Shown here piece by piece: positions 23,216 through 34,088 of a stretch of DNA of 64,000 nucleotides; the first letter of the stretch is position 1; every line of letters begins with the position of its first letter. The DNA comes from Amoeboaphelidium protococcarum (taxonomy: Eukaryota > Aphelidiomycota > Aphelidea): positions 2,517,164-2,581,163 of the forward strand of contig JALECJ010000258.1 of the NCBI GenBank assembly GCA_023515745.1, given 5' to 3'. Position numbers and translations under genes: made by a program. The notes beneath the pieces were generated by a model that was not told where the DNA came from, made no database searches, and saw only the letters and a list, made by a program, of their open reading frames with translations.

Positions 23216-24956
23216 ACGATCATCATCATCATCATCAAACCTATGTTATTGAGAGCTGCCTTGATTTTAAGGGCGTTGATTTTACGAACCAGCATTTTGA
23301 TTAAAGTGCGGAAACCGAGCATCATTACTCGGATAAGCATGTCTTGGACTGCGAGCGGAATGATGTATGGGATAAGGCTCGTCATAGACTTCACCATTCC
23401 AACGATGATTGTCCTACTGCCACTATTAATTATCTTGAGTCCGGGAACGCTGCTATTATTACGGACCGGGATTCTAATTTCGCGGTGGAGATTAAGCGCT
23501 GGCACTAGTATACACATGACTGTATGGCCGAGAGGATCGATGAGGAGGTAAAGGTTAACCGTCAGCATTAATATTACCAGAAGTAGCGTTCGATTAATTT
23601 GCATTTTCCTCTCTTGGTCTTTTACGACTGTGCCCAGTGGGATTGTCCCAAGCATCTTCATCCTCAGCATTGTACGCGCGAGTTATCATATCAGCAGCAA
23701 CGTACTCGTTATCGCCATCTTGGCCTTTCTCCAAAAGCACAGATAGATCAAGATCTGGATTAAACTTCTTAATGTAATCCAAAATATTCGGATGTAGACA
23801 CTTGATAAGCTATTCCGAAGGCATCATTTCCACTAATATTTCAGCATCGACATATCTGCTATCATCACTTTTCGCGTCATCATCATCATCAGCATTATCA
23901 GATTTCTTAAACACATATCTCACCTCCTTCGCTGGCAACACCGGACTATCATGGACTGGAGAAGGACTAAGGCTGGATGAATCCTTGTGAGGAGTGCCAA
24001 ACTAGTCATGCTAGCGAAGAAGATCAGAATTGAGAATGCTTGATGACAAGGACGAGTGCTTAACCGGAAGCTTTCCCTTCTTTCTAAAGCTAGCACTTCG
24101 CGAATACTAATGCAATAAAGTCTCTCCCCTGTGTTCTTCTTCGTCATCTTAAACAACAGATACTACATCTTGAAGGTCGCCTGCAAAACGCTATAAAATC
24201 AACGGGCTAATAGTAGAGGACTGAGCAATAAACTTCTTCAGTATAGCAAGAAAATTATCCCAAGGATACACTTTTTGAATTTGATCAGCATCGAACAGAT
24301 TGGCAATCTCAGTGGCACATTCATCAAATTGATCCATGTACGCAACATCAACGTTCAGAGTGTAGACATCATTATCGTTAGCCATATGAGAAACTGTCAG
24401 GTGTCTTTCGACCAGCGTTTGCAACAGATCATCATCAAAATCGGGATCAGATGTACTTTACTACCTCAACTACTCCACCACGATTTGAATCTGCAATTAC
24501 ATCAAGAATACAATATCAGACTTCACCTACTAGCCATCCTTCACAGTCATCAGATGCTTTCTAAACAATTGAGATGCAACAGCCAACGCGGAGCCACAGA
24601 AATCAGCACTGGCGCCTTGTTATTTCTCATGCGGGAGTCGATGATCAACTGGAGTCTTTACATCATCAGTCGAGGCACAACCAGATTACCAAGACTTACA
24701 CCACACTAAATCAAGAAAGCGTACAAAGTTCATACCCAGCCACAGCTTTGGATATTACACCTTAATATCACCTCTTCTCAGTTACTCTACACGATGAATG
24801 AATGCATACATAAAACATTTAGCGGATATACATGATGTACATACCTTCAACAGTGGATATGGCCGTGTTGTATTCATCCTGAGTCACATTGGATGACTAT
24901 AGCATCAAGAAACTGTAGCATTAGTTCATATACTATTACAGCATGGTTTGTGTCAT
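22931..24956 (-). CDS. Telobox Myb protein (TRF/Taz-like), paralogue 1
   Basis: Exons 24956-24845 and 24786-22931, 58-bp intron; 655 aa. The C-terminal 65 residues form one Myb/SANT domain: VMWQFREVELLKQGLERFGW, GQWAQILQHF, then RTSVDLKDKARNEK. RTxVDLKDKWRN is the telobox of telomere-repeat binding proteins; here the Trp is Ala. The helix-rich N-terminal half could be a TRFH-like dimerisation domain (inference). The middle is Ser/Pro/Asp-rich, with Asn and Asp runs encoded by a trinucleotide repeat at about 23168-23237. Probable role: binding double-stranded telomeric repeats. A second telobox protein lies at 31950-33293. Confidence 0.8.
23168..23237. repeat. Trinucleotide repeat inside the Myb gene
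   Basis: ATT/GTT-type triplets followed by ATC triplets on the plus strand; read on the minus strand they give Asp and Asn homopolymers in the telobox Myb protein. Confidence 0.85.
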
Positions 24957-25625
24957 TGTTTAATCAATAGTACACTGTTGTTATCAACCTATGTATTGTA
25001 AAAACCTATCTGGGGTAAGAAGGGTAGAAAGGTCAGAAATGTGCGTTCGCCCTAGAGAGTTGAGTGAAACCAACAAACAAGTGCAGACTTGAGAAACAAT
25101 GAATGAGAAACAAACAAACAGAGGGCTCACACTCGAAGCTCGGCGAAACGGAAACGACACAATGAATGTGAAACGTCCGAAGTCAATGAGCAGTCTGAAA
25201 GTTGCCTCCCCTTACCGAATGAGGTTGAACGATTACCTGGAATAAATCTCTGAGTATGAAGAATAGTTGATCGTGAGCAGTTGCGCGCCACGCTCTCGTT
25301 TAATTTCTATCGATTTGACAAAGCTGAATTGTTCGATTTCTATCAGGTGTTGAATTTTCATATCTCCCTCCCTCTCTCTCTCTCTTTGGCGTCTGATCAG
25401 AGCTCGCGCGCGAATCGATGCACAACGGACGACGAAGACGCGCAAGCCACCGCCCGATTGTTTAAGAGATCTTTTGCGCTCTTTTCTCCGGTTTTACAAT
25501 CTTAGAGTGATCTGGTGATTGAATTGTTGATTGAATAAGTCCTAATTATAATCTAGTCGTCGTTATCTTTTGATTTCCTCTCTTCTGTGTGACATTTATA
25601 ACCATTAATAATAAAGCAAGAAGAA
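24957..25625. other. Divergent promoter region with CT microsatellite
   Basis: About 670 bp between two genes transcribed away from each other. A (CT)n run lies at about 25367-25386 and a purine-rich stretch of AACAAAC/GAAAC blocks at 25030-25170. Frames on both strands around 25233-25505 are low-complexity and were not called. Confidence 0.5.
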
Positions 25626-27476
25626 ATGACTGTGCCTGCGAGTGAAGACGTCTCCTTTGCCGAGCTGAAAAACTATGTAAACTGTTAGACTCTGATTACC
25701 AGGGAGACTGCATTCTAGGCACGTCGCGGTCTGTGGTTCATCAAGTCACACATGTCTGCGTACAAAGCACATGCATCGTCTATCGCTATGCTCACCACTG
25801 AGACTACCGTCAAATTTGAGGCTGGTCAGCATTACAATTTCCTTGACTGGTATGACGCGGAAGAGACGGAAGAATTGCTGAAATTAGATCCTCTTCAGTG
25901 GAAGAGTTAGGATCATTATGCGGTACTTGGTCTAGACAAGCTGAGGTACAATGCTTCGGCTAATGACATCAAGAAGGCGTACCGCATGAGAGTGCTGAAG
26001 CATCACCCGGATAAGATGGGCGCCGATGGTTAGCAGTAGTAGCAGCAGTAGTAGTAAGAAGATAACTTTTTCAAGTGTATTCAACGCGCTTATGAACTCC
26101 TCTCTGATCCGGTGAAGAGACGCCAATTTGACTCTGTTGATCCAAAGTTTGACAATTCGATACCATCCGCATCACAAGTGCATATCGCGTATCCTCAGCA
26201 ATTCTTTGAGATATTCGGTCCGGTATTTGAACGTAACGCGCACTTTTCCAAGGCTGAGCCTGTGCCTGCAATAGGCAACTTGCACACTCCTCGATCTGCC
26301 GTGAACTAGTTTTACAAGTTTTGGACTTCCTTCGATAGCTGGAGATCCTTTGAGATGTTGGACAAGGAGATGTAGGAAGAGGTGGAGAATCGTGATGAGC
26401 GCCGATGGCTCGAGAAGTAGAACAAGGCTGACCGTGCCAAGAGAAAGAAGGAGGAGTCTGCGCGTCTGATTAAGCTGGTGGATCTGGCTATGAAGTTTGA
26501 TCCGCGATTGACCGCCTTTAAAGAATATGATGCCTAGTAGAAGGTGATGAAGAAAAAGCAGAAGAAGTAGTAGGCTGGTGCGCCTTATCGCGTTGAGAGG
26601 GAGCAGAAGGAGGCTGCAGAGAAGTTGGAGTAGCTCAAGTTGAAGGAACAACAGGAGAAGATGGCCAACTTGAAGAAGTAGAAAGAGGCTAGAAAGAAGG
26701 AGATCAAAAATATGAGAAGATCAATTAGAAGTCAAGTTTCTGATCATTTGGATAATGATGCGAGTCATATTGCAGATGAGCTGATCTTGAGTCTTGCAGA
26801 TGATTTGGAAGCTTTATAAGGTGTCAATAAGTTGATGTCTGAATGTGGGGAACCTCAGGCATTATTGGATGTTTTACAGTCAGAGTACAAGCGCGTCAAA
26901 GGTGTTGATGCAAAGGCTGCCGGTGTGAAGTAAGTTGTGTAAGAGGATAAAGTATCTACTCAGGTGGATGGTTCTAATACTACTAACAACGCCGAATCGG
27001 AAAAGGCATAAACTGCGTCTGAGGAGCCTCGTAAGTGGACCGCTGAGGAGATGAAAGTTCTTGTTAAGGCAGTGAATCAGTTTCCTGGTGGTACTCTTGA
27101 CAGATGGGAAACTATTGCAGACTATGTGGCCGCTCATTCTTCGTGTCCTAAAAGAAGAGCTGCAGAGATTATCAAGACTGTTAATGATCTTAAACGTGGC
27201 GCGGTGATGCCTACTTAATTGCATCAAGCAGAATAATAGTCATCACCTAATTAGAATGCATCTCCGAATGACGCTTCTATTGCAGAAGGCCGTCCATGGT
27301 CACAAAATGAGCAGAAGCAGTTGGAATTGGCTCTAAAGTAGTATCCAGCGTCTGCATTTAAATCATCGTCTGATAGATGGAGCAAGATAGCTGAGGTGAT
27401 TGAGAATCGTTCAAAGCAAGAAATAGTTGATAGAGTGAAGGAGGTGGTCAAGTCGATGAAGAATGCTAAGAAGTGA
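25626..27476 (+). CDS. ZUO1: Zuotin/DNAJC2 ribosome-associated J-protein with SANT domains
   Basis: 616 aa, intronless. A zuotin N-terminal region precedes a J domain ([21 protein letters not shown]) with HPD in KHHPDKMG (~126). A Gln run from TAG/CAG codons interrupts the J domain after DKMGADG. A charged zuotin homology region and long Lys/Glu helix follow, then two SANT/Myb domains ([20 protein letters not shown] and [20 protein letters not shown]). Two C-terminal SANT domains are the animal/protist DNAJC2 (MPP11) layout rather than the yeast one. It is the Hsp40 of the ribosome-associated complex and assists nascent chains with Hsp70. Confidence 0.93.
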
Positions 27477-27775
27477 TATAGAAATGAGACGGTACATTCT
27501 GTATTGCTTTAGAGTTCAGAGTCGAACCAATGATATATGAGGATAATAAATTGCTAAAATACTAGCCTCAGCCACTCAGAGCATTTATTACATCTACTTT
27601 ATTCCCTTCAGCAATGTGTTATCTAATGTTATAAAATAACATAATGTGAATATTTAACGAATCATTTGAGGGCACCATATTGTCCAGAGGCATTCACAGA
27701 GCAATCGCGAATCGTTGCACCAAGACACTGTTTAAATTTTAGAACGTCCTTCATATCGTAGTTCTACTTTTCAGT
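27477..27775. other. Intergenic region with open continuation of the next gene
   Basis: Minus-strand codons 27775-27662 stay in frame after the TGA of the SAM gene and read TEKQNYDMKDVLKFKQCLGA and onward to a second TGA. The rest has no gene. Confidence 0.4.
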
Positions 27776-28618
27776 TCACTTGCGATCATATTTACCATTA
27801 AATTGCTAATAAAATTCTTGATGAGCGTGCATGACTGAACGTTACATATTATAGAGACCTTCTAGACACTAACGCCATTCACCTCCAGCAATCCAATTTT
27901 CAGGTATCCAGATAATTCTCAGAAATACCTCAGGGTTATCACGGTATAAGGCTACAAAGTCGTCCCTGGAAAGGTAGGACGCGATCGGATTACCGTAAAT
28001 GATAACAGCACCTTTTCTATCACACAATGAAGTGGCAATTTACGCGACAGCCTACCAATTCTCTTCAGATTCATCGATTCGGTTAAAGCGCAGATTGATC
28101 AACTTCACATTAGGCATTCCCGGTGTAAAGTCTGCAACAGGCTGAATATTGACTAGAAAGTTTTACTCTAAATTCACATATTCAACGTCAGTACTTACAC
28201 TTTTCAAAGCATCGGACAACAGTGGCGATACGCGTAAATGTTCCAGTTTGTCATCAAAAACTTTTTCCAAACGTAAGGTCTTAACTTGAGATAGACTAAA
28301 GAAATCTTAACCAATCTCGAAATACAAAGAAGGATCGACTAAATTTTCGCATTTAAAACCAGTCTTTAATATAGGTACAGATTAAAGTAGTTTAAGTCTT
28401 GGACCGCCAGCTATTAATCCCATATCTTTGGCCTGTTCGTGCGTAAGACTTAACAGCTGATCACCGCATAATTTATTGATGGCCACAAACTACAATAAAT
28501 CATCAAGATACACGTATGATGCGCATGACTCTGTTAGATATTATTAAACTTCTTCATGATCGTATGCTTTAAACTGTTTCATCTATTCAATACTTAGAGT
28601 TGGACGTTCAGAAGGCAT
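27776..28618 (-). CDS. SAM-domain plus leucine-rich-repeat protein
   Basis: 280 aa, intronless. Residues 15-75 look like a sterile alpha motif domain (HEEVQQYLTESC, then LLSLTHEQAKDMGLIAGGPRLKLL). The rest has leucine-rich-repeat-like strands (VEYVNLEQNFLVNI, VKLINLRFNRID) and a C-terminal helical part. SAM domains mediate protein-protein association in signalling; this protein is probably an adaptor (inference). The reading stays open 38 codons past the TGA. Confidence 0.66.
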
Positions 28619-28752
28619 TTTATTTATAGAATCTGATGGTATAAATAGAAATTACTATAAAGCAAAACTAAAAGTAAAATCGATAAAACCAACTTTAGAT
28701 TAAATATCAGCGCGCATCACTCTAACTTCATTATAAATCAACACCAATTATA

Positions 28753-31622
28753 TCAATTCTCCTCTTGGATAACCTCACTCTACGTGTTACCCTGACTGTT
28801 ATTGGCAGTCAGAGACGCGGACTACAACTTTTCAATCAGAGATCCGATTACCACAGGGTGAATTACATCCTGCAAATGTCTACTCAAATCCACTAGCATC
28901 TTATCTTCAACTGTGAGCTCCGTACTAATCTGACCAGAAGTCTCACCAAAGAATCTAGTCAACTTGCCCACTCGCTTTCTCTATCTAGCAGTCTTGAACG
29001 TTTTCATCAATGATGAGTCTTCACCACCCTCAGCTAGGACATCATCCTCACTGTTATCGCCATTATCATGATGATTGCCACCTTCAGCCCGTTCAAAGTC
29101 TTCCATCATCTCAACCAAGTCGGTCAAATTGCGTTCATCGCTGAGTAGATACAGCAGGACATATTCATCATTCACAACGTCACCATCATCCACATTATCC
29201 TTCTCCTCAGGTACAAAGGCCAACACGTTTGACGCCATCACATCACTGGGCACGACTTCACCAAACATGCTCTATAACTTATTTGCTCTTCTAAAATACA
29301 CTTGCCTATCCTTTGAGGATAAGTTCTTCAGCGTGGCTCTAGTCTCTGGTGCAATTTAAGCCAACGATATTCTCTCACCCAGAAATTACTGAATCTTCTC
29401 CAACTTCTTGCGGCGATAATCCTTCACATCTCTAATCTACTTCACTCTATCCGAGATATTGACCAAGGATGTACTACCAGTATCAGTTGACAAGAACGAG
29501 ATGGCATCAATAGATGGCGAAATCCTGGCAGATTCCAAACCTCGACTTTGATTCAATCTATCACCGCCACCTTGACGAGGTTGGATAGAATGAGCAATCA
29601 AATCTTCATTCGGCATTTCTCCAAACACACCTTTCAGCTTGCGTGAGGTGGCAATAAACTTTCTCTTGGTCTCCACATCCAGCTCATTCTTCATTGGAGG
29701 AGGAACTTTGGCCATCTCCTTTGACTCTTTGGTATGAGAAGATTCAATACGATCTATAAGATGCTGTTCAAACAACTACTCAGGTGGGAGACGGTCAACA
29801 CCGAAAAAGTCTTCCAACTTGCCCACCTTCTTCACCTTATTATTACCAGAATTAACACCTTGATTCACGCTACTGACATCAATGCTCTAAGAATCACTGG
29901 TGGATGACGCTTAAACTTGAGATGCGGTGCTATTAGAACTTGACAATCGACTGCGCATCTCTTCAACCTGGACATTCTGCACTGCCTGATCCATTGGTTT
30001 ATCGCCGAAAAATTTCTTCAATCTCTTCTCTCTCTGAATTCTGCGAGCCTTCTACGCGATCGTCAATTTAGGACCGTTTCCATAGAAGGCTTCACTGGTA
30101 CGTCTGACAAACTTTACTCTCGCACCCGATTCACTGCCGGAGCTCTTCACCTTGGGACGCATCTGTACCATATCCCCTGCACTATTCAGATCCAACAGCT
30201 CACTTCTCGACGCATTATAAGCATACTTCTTCGCAGTCGGAGAACCACTGTCCACTCCATCTGCAACGTTAAATGCGACAACATTGCCCGCACCTTGGGC
30301 GAGGGCTTCAACAACAGCATTCTTCATTCCCTCCACATCTTGCTAGAATTTCAAATAATGCTAACCAGGCAAAAAGTTCGAGTCCTTAAACTCTTCTGGG
30401 TTCTACTTCGCAGCATCCAACATCTTTCCATAAAGGGGGGACTGAACAAACTTTGGATATACAAACTGCTTCAAGTATTGGAAAACTCTGTAATGCAATC
30501 GATCATAAAGCTCCGTGTTGAGAGGATTCTGCAAGCCAGTCACAGAGTCAACGTGAGGAATTGGCCACTGTAATGAATGGAATTCAGATACCGGCAAATT
30601 CAATCTCAGAGATGACTTTTAGGACAGGAACGTAAAGTAAATATATCTGGCATGCAGTACAAGGCTGGTATATTCATCTGAATTGGTATTAATAGATGAA
30701 CCATCAGAGGACGAGCCTGCAATTTAGCACAAATTCTTAAAGACCTCCACCTCAAGCCAGAACAATAAATGTTCAATCTCAAAATCTTTCATACAAAACT
30801 CTTGAAAATGAGATAAAAGCTGCAGATTATGAAGCACAGCGAGCAGATTCACCTTAACTTGACTTAAATCTGAAGCATTCTTTGTATGAAATTGCAGCAG
30901 ATTATTATACTCCTACTCAAAATTCTATTCCAATTAATCAAAAGTCTCAGAGCCCGCGGTGCCATGATATAAACCATAAACATACACAGTATCACCTGTA
31001 TTCAGTACCTCATTAACACCAGCTGAGAATTTAAGAGGAACCTGACCAGAATCAGCGAGCACAAGCACCTTCAAACTGGTGATCAATTAATCTTCCTGCG
31101 CATCAGATGAATTGATGGTGGTACTGAGATTATTGAAGGCATACTCAGCCTCAATCCTAGTACAGAGCTACTCGACAGTGCTATTTCTCTTGACCACAAC
31201 GGATAACTTTGTCTCTTATGTGCCAGATTGTATGGTGTCCGATGATACAGTATTCAGGACAACGTACACTCTCATAAACTCGGCCAAGTGCAACAATGCT
31301 TACTGATAATCACATTCCAACACTACAAAAATCGAGATAATTCGTTAAAGTGTTAAAATCAAAAGATTATTATTTAAATACCTGTATGGTATCTGTGACG
31401 ATATGAGGCAACTAGAGCCTGTCCATCACCCTCTTGTTAACGGTCAGAAGTGTTGTATGAATGAGAACCAGCCAGCAGGTCACTGCTCTTCGTAAGAATA
31501 CGTTGAGCATCTTTCACCTTCATATCATACGTCTACTAGGCCTTTTAAGAATTTGAAGTATTAACACCTATTTATTTATCCATCTTATTAACCTTCTAAT
31601 CAGTAACGATAGAAGACGGCAT
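28753..31622 (-). CDS. RGS-domain protein with repeated KLxxFFGE motifs
   Basis: Exons 31622-31382 and 31322-28753, 59-bp intron; 936 aa. N-terminal beta-rich part (possible ubiquitin-like/RA fold, uncertain). An RGS domain spans about residues 250-390: LLSHFQEFCMKDFEIEHLLF, LEVEVFKNLC, then YDRLHYRVFQYLKQFVYPKF and YGKMLDA. RGS domains speed GTP hydrolysis by G-alpha. The C-terminal 430 residues carry six spaced copies of a short motif: KRLKKFFGDKP, VGKLEDFFGVDRL, SRKLKGVFGEMP, KKLEKIQQFLGERI, ANKLQSMFGEVVP and VGKLTRFFGE. Its function is unknown to me. Confidence 0.8.
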
Positions 31623-31949
31623 TTACAAATTATACAACAATAATTGCGTAATCTCCCTTCCTCTCAATAGAAACAGAGAAAGAAAAGAAAGTTGAAACGA
31701 CAATGGAAATACAGAAGAACTGGACTCTCTCTCAATCGACTGGCAAACAATCGAACGCACGAAAGGAGATCAAACAATACAAAGTTTAGAAGCGCCTTGA
31801 AACTAAACGAGACTACAAAACCTTATTGGCCAACCTCATGTAAATTAGTGTTATTAAGACATACATTAAAACAATGTTATTAATCGATCACAATTATTTC
31901 ATCATCAGCACATTTAAACACCATCCATAACACGAACAACATGCTCGTT
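31623..31949. other. Intergenic region between RGS and Myb genes
   Basis: 5' flank of the RGS gene and 3' flank of the second Myb gene. A plus-strand frame from ATG 31703 stays open but runs antisense into the Myb gene; not called. Confidence 0.4.
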
Positions 31950-33293
31950 TCAAGGACCAAAGGGACCTAAATCCAGTCCATGACGAATTCTTCTATTCTT
32001 CTCATTCCTCGCCTTGTCTTTCAGATCAACATTAGTTCGATGAGGATGGAAATGTTCCCGGTACTCGTTCAAGATGTAAGACCATGAATTACCATACTTT
32101 TTCATCCCGTACTCAAGACATGCAACTTCTTACTCAGTCCATGCCAACTTTGCTCTCTTCTAACTCTCAGGCGGTCGTGGTATCTTTGGCGGCAGTGGGG
32201 GCAGACGCACAGCAGAGTATCCTTAAGCATTCTACTCGTAAGGCTATGGGTGATCATTCAATACCGTTGACTTTCGCTTGTTATTAATATCTTTTGCTAT
32301 GATTTGAGGTGAAGATTACAATTTATGAACAGGAGAATGATCAAGTAATAACGGGCCAACCTTGAGCACTGGGCTGTTAAGCAAGTTGGGCGGTACATTG
32401 ACTATATCAACTACATCAGGAGGAAGTTGGTTCTCTTTAGATGCCGACTCTATAGCCAAATCACCGCACGCCAAGGATTAAATACTGTCATCATTCAACT
32501 TGACAGATAACTATAAATTGAAGTGCTCCTTGATACTTTCCTTATTCTGCTAAAAGGAATCAATCACTGATTACACCTTCTTCATTAGCATGGTCAATTA
32601 CTGATCATCTTGACGCTATTTATTACAGTACAATTCCTGAGGGAGGATAATGTTCAATTCGCGGCAAACTTCACGCCACCCGCTGTAGTATTATACAACT
32701 GTCTGGAATATAAAATTGTACATTACAGCCTTAAAAAGATGTTCATTGCTTTATACGCCATCTAAATTTTCTAATTTTGCATTAAATTTACGATAATCAT
32801 CAGTATTAGTCACCGCTTATAATTTCTTACAAGCACCTAGATCCAAATCAGGTTACTCCAACGAAGCCAACTTACACCATAGAATAACTTATTCAAGATT
32901 ATCTTCATCCACGACAACACTACTCGAATCTGAGCTTGTTCTAGTCACTTATGGAACCAAGGATATTAACAAAGAGACAAAGTCGCTCAATCCACTGGAC
33001 AAACTTTGTTCAGGTATATAGATTACATTAGAGGTGCCATCTTGAATATGCCAAAATTCAGCTTTAGCCAGATATTTGTGACAAAAGTGGCAATCAACAC
33101 ACTAATGCAAGCGACACTACTTTGAGATGAAATCAAATGACTAAGAATCAGTTCTGCCAGCGCTTTAATATTGCAAATAATATCTCATAAATACATGAAA
33201 CGAACATTTTATGGCTAACCTATACATTTTAGATCTATCATCCTCTAGCTAGGCCTCTGACTAGTTCTTAAAAGATTGTTACAATTGCAACAT
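31950..33293 (-). CDS. Telobox Myb protein, paralogue 2, with Cys/His N-terminus
   Basis: Exons 33293-33220 and 33162-31950, 57-bp intron (GTTAGC donor); 428 aa. The C-terminus holds one Myb domain: AWTEQEVACLEYGMKKYGNS, WSYILNEYREHF, RTNVDLKDKARNEKNRR. It shares with the 22.9-kb paralogue the telobox with Ala instead of Trp (VDLKDKARNEK) and a short basic end. The N-terminus has CRLHQCVDCHFCHKYLAK, a possible zinc-binding cluster absent from paralogue 1. The middle is helical, with a Pro-rich linker (RLPPLPPKIPRPP). Probable telomeric or telobox DNA-binding protein. Confidence 0.77.
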
Positions 33294-34088
33294 TGACTCG
33301 CCAAGCAAAGCTCTTACTCGAAACAGCTCTTAATTTTGTTCCTAACATTTATCTTCATCGCAATAATACTATAGCTCTTGAATTAATGAAAAATGCTTCA
33401 GTTGTAGCAGTATCATACGCACCTACTATCTGCAAAAGTCTTCAGCAGTCATTTTCTTATTATTACTGTATTAGATACAGCGCTCTTGGACAGTTTTTGA
33501 CTGATAAAGAAAAGAGGCGAAACAACGCAAACTCCTTCACTCCTTGTTTCGCGTCAAAGCATTTTGTATCGAACTACTCAGCTTTAGTTTAATTAAAAAA
33601 CACACTGGGAATTGAAATTTTTGTTGGATGTGATGTTCAAGCACGTCTGCCTCTGAACCGAAGTTAGAAAAGTTTTTCACAAGGATCAAGACGCCACTCA
33701 TATTGATTCTTGATCCTTGAATGATAGACATCAGCCACACGGCATATACATTTGATATTTCTTTGTTTCACTTCATTGATATATTTCAACAATTTTTAGC
33801 GTTGAATTTTATAAGTTCCCGCCTTACTATCATAGATAAGTTTGAATCATTGTAAGATGGCTCTAATGTGTGGCAGAATAAAGGTATGTTAAGAAAGCTC
33901 ACTGGCAACTGCACGCGTATTGTCTGCTACTGTGTATCATTGTTCGGGACTATGCAGCGAAGCCAATCTGGATTTGAACAGATAAAATTTAAAATCAAAG
34001 CTTTATAATCGTTGTGAGTTCGATCTATTTTATCGAGATGCAATATTCTGACTCATAAACCCTTAAATGAGATCTGTCATTCCCCTCT
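33294..34088. other. About 800 bp without a confident gene
   Basis: Two TGA-free plus-strand frames occur: one from about 33293 to 33712 (first ATG about 33388) and one from ATG 33857 of 66 codons. Neither shows a recognisable domain, and with a single stop codon such lengths are expected by chance. Confidence 0.4.

Noticed and set aside
23143-23670. Long minus-strand frame rich in Met/Ile/Thr
   Set aside because: Different frame of the telobox Myb gene across its trinucleotide repeat; the Myb frame continues with domain content.
27500-27560. Possible tRNA T-arm (GGTTCGACTC on minus strand)
   Set aside because: Flanking bases do not form a T-stem and no D-arm or anticodon arm fits.
31703-31960. 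Plus-strand frame MEIQKNWTLSQ
   Set aside because: Runs antisense into the telobox Myb gene and lies in the 5' flank of the RGS gene.
33388-33712. Plus-strand open frame (about 107 codons)
   Set aside because: No domain, no intron signals; with TGA as the only stop such lengths arise by chance.
33857-34057. 66-codon plus-strand frame starting MALMCGRIK
   Set aside because: No recognisable features; includes a GTATGT donor-like site near the start but no matching exon found.
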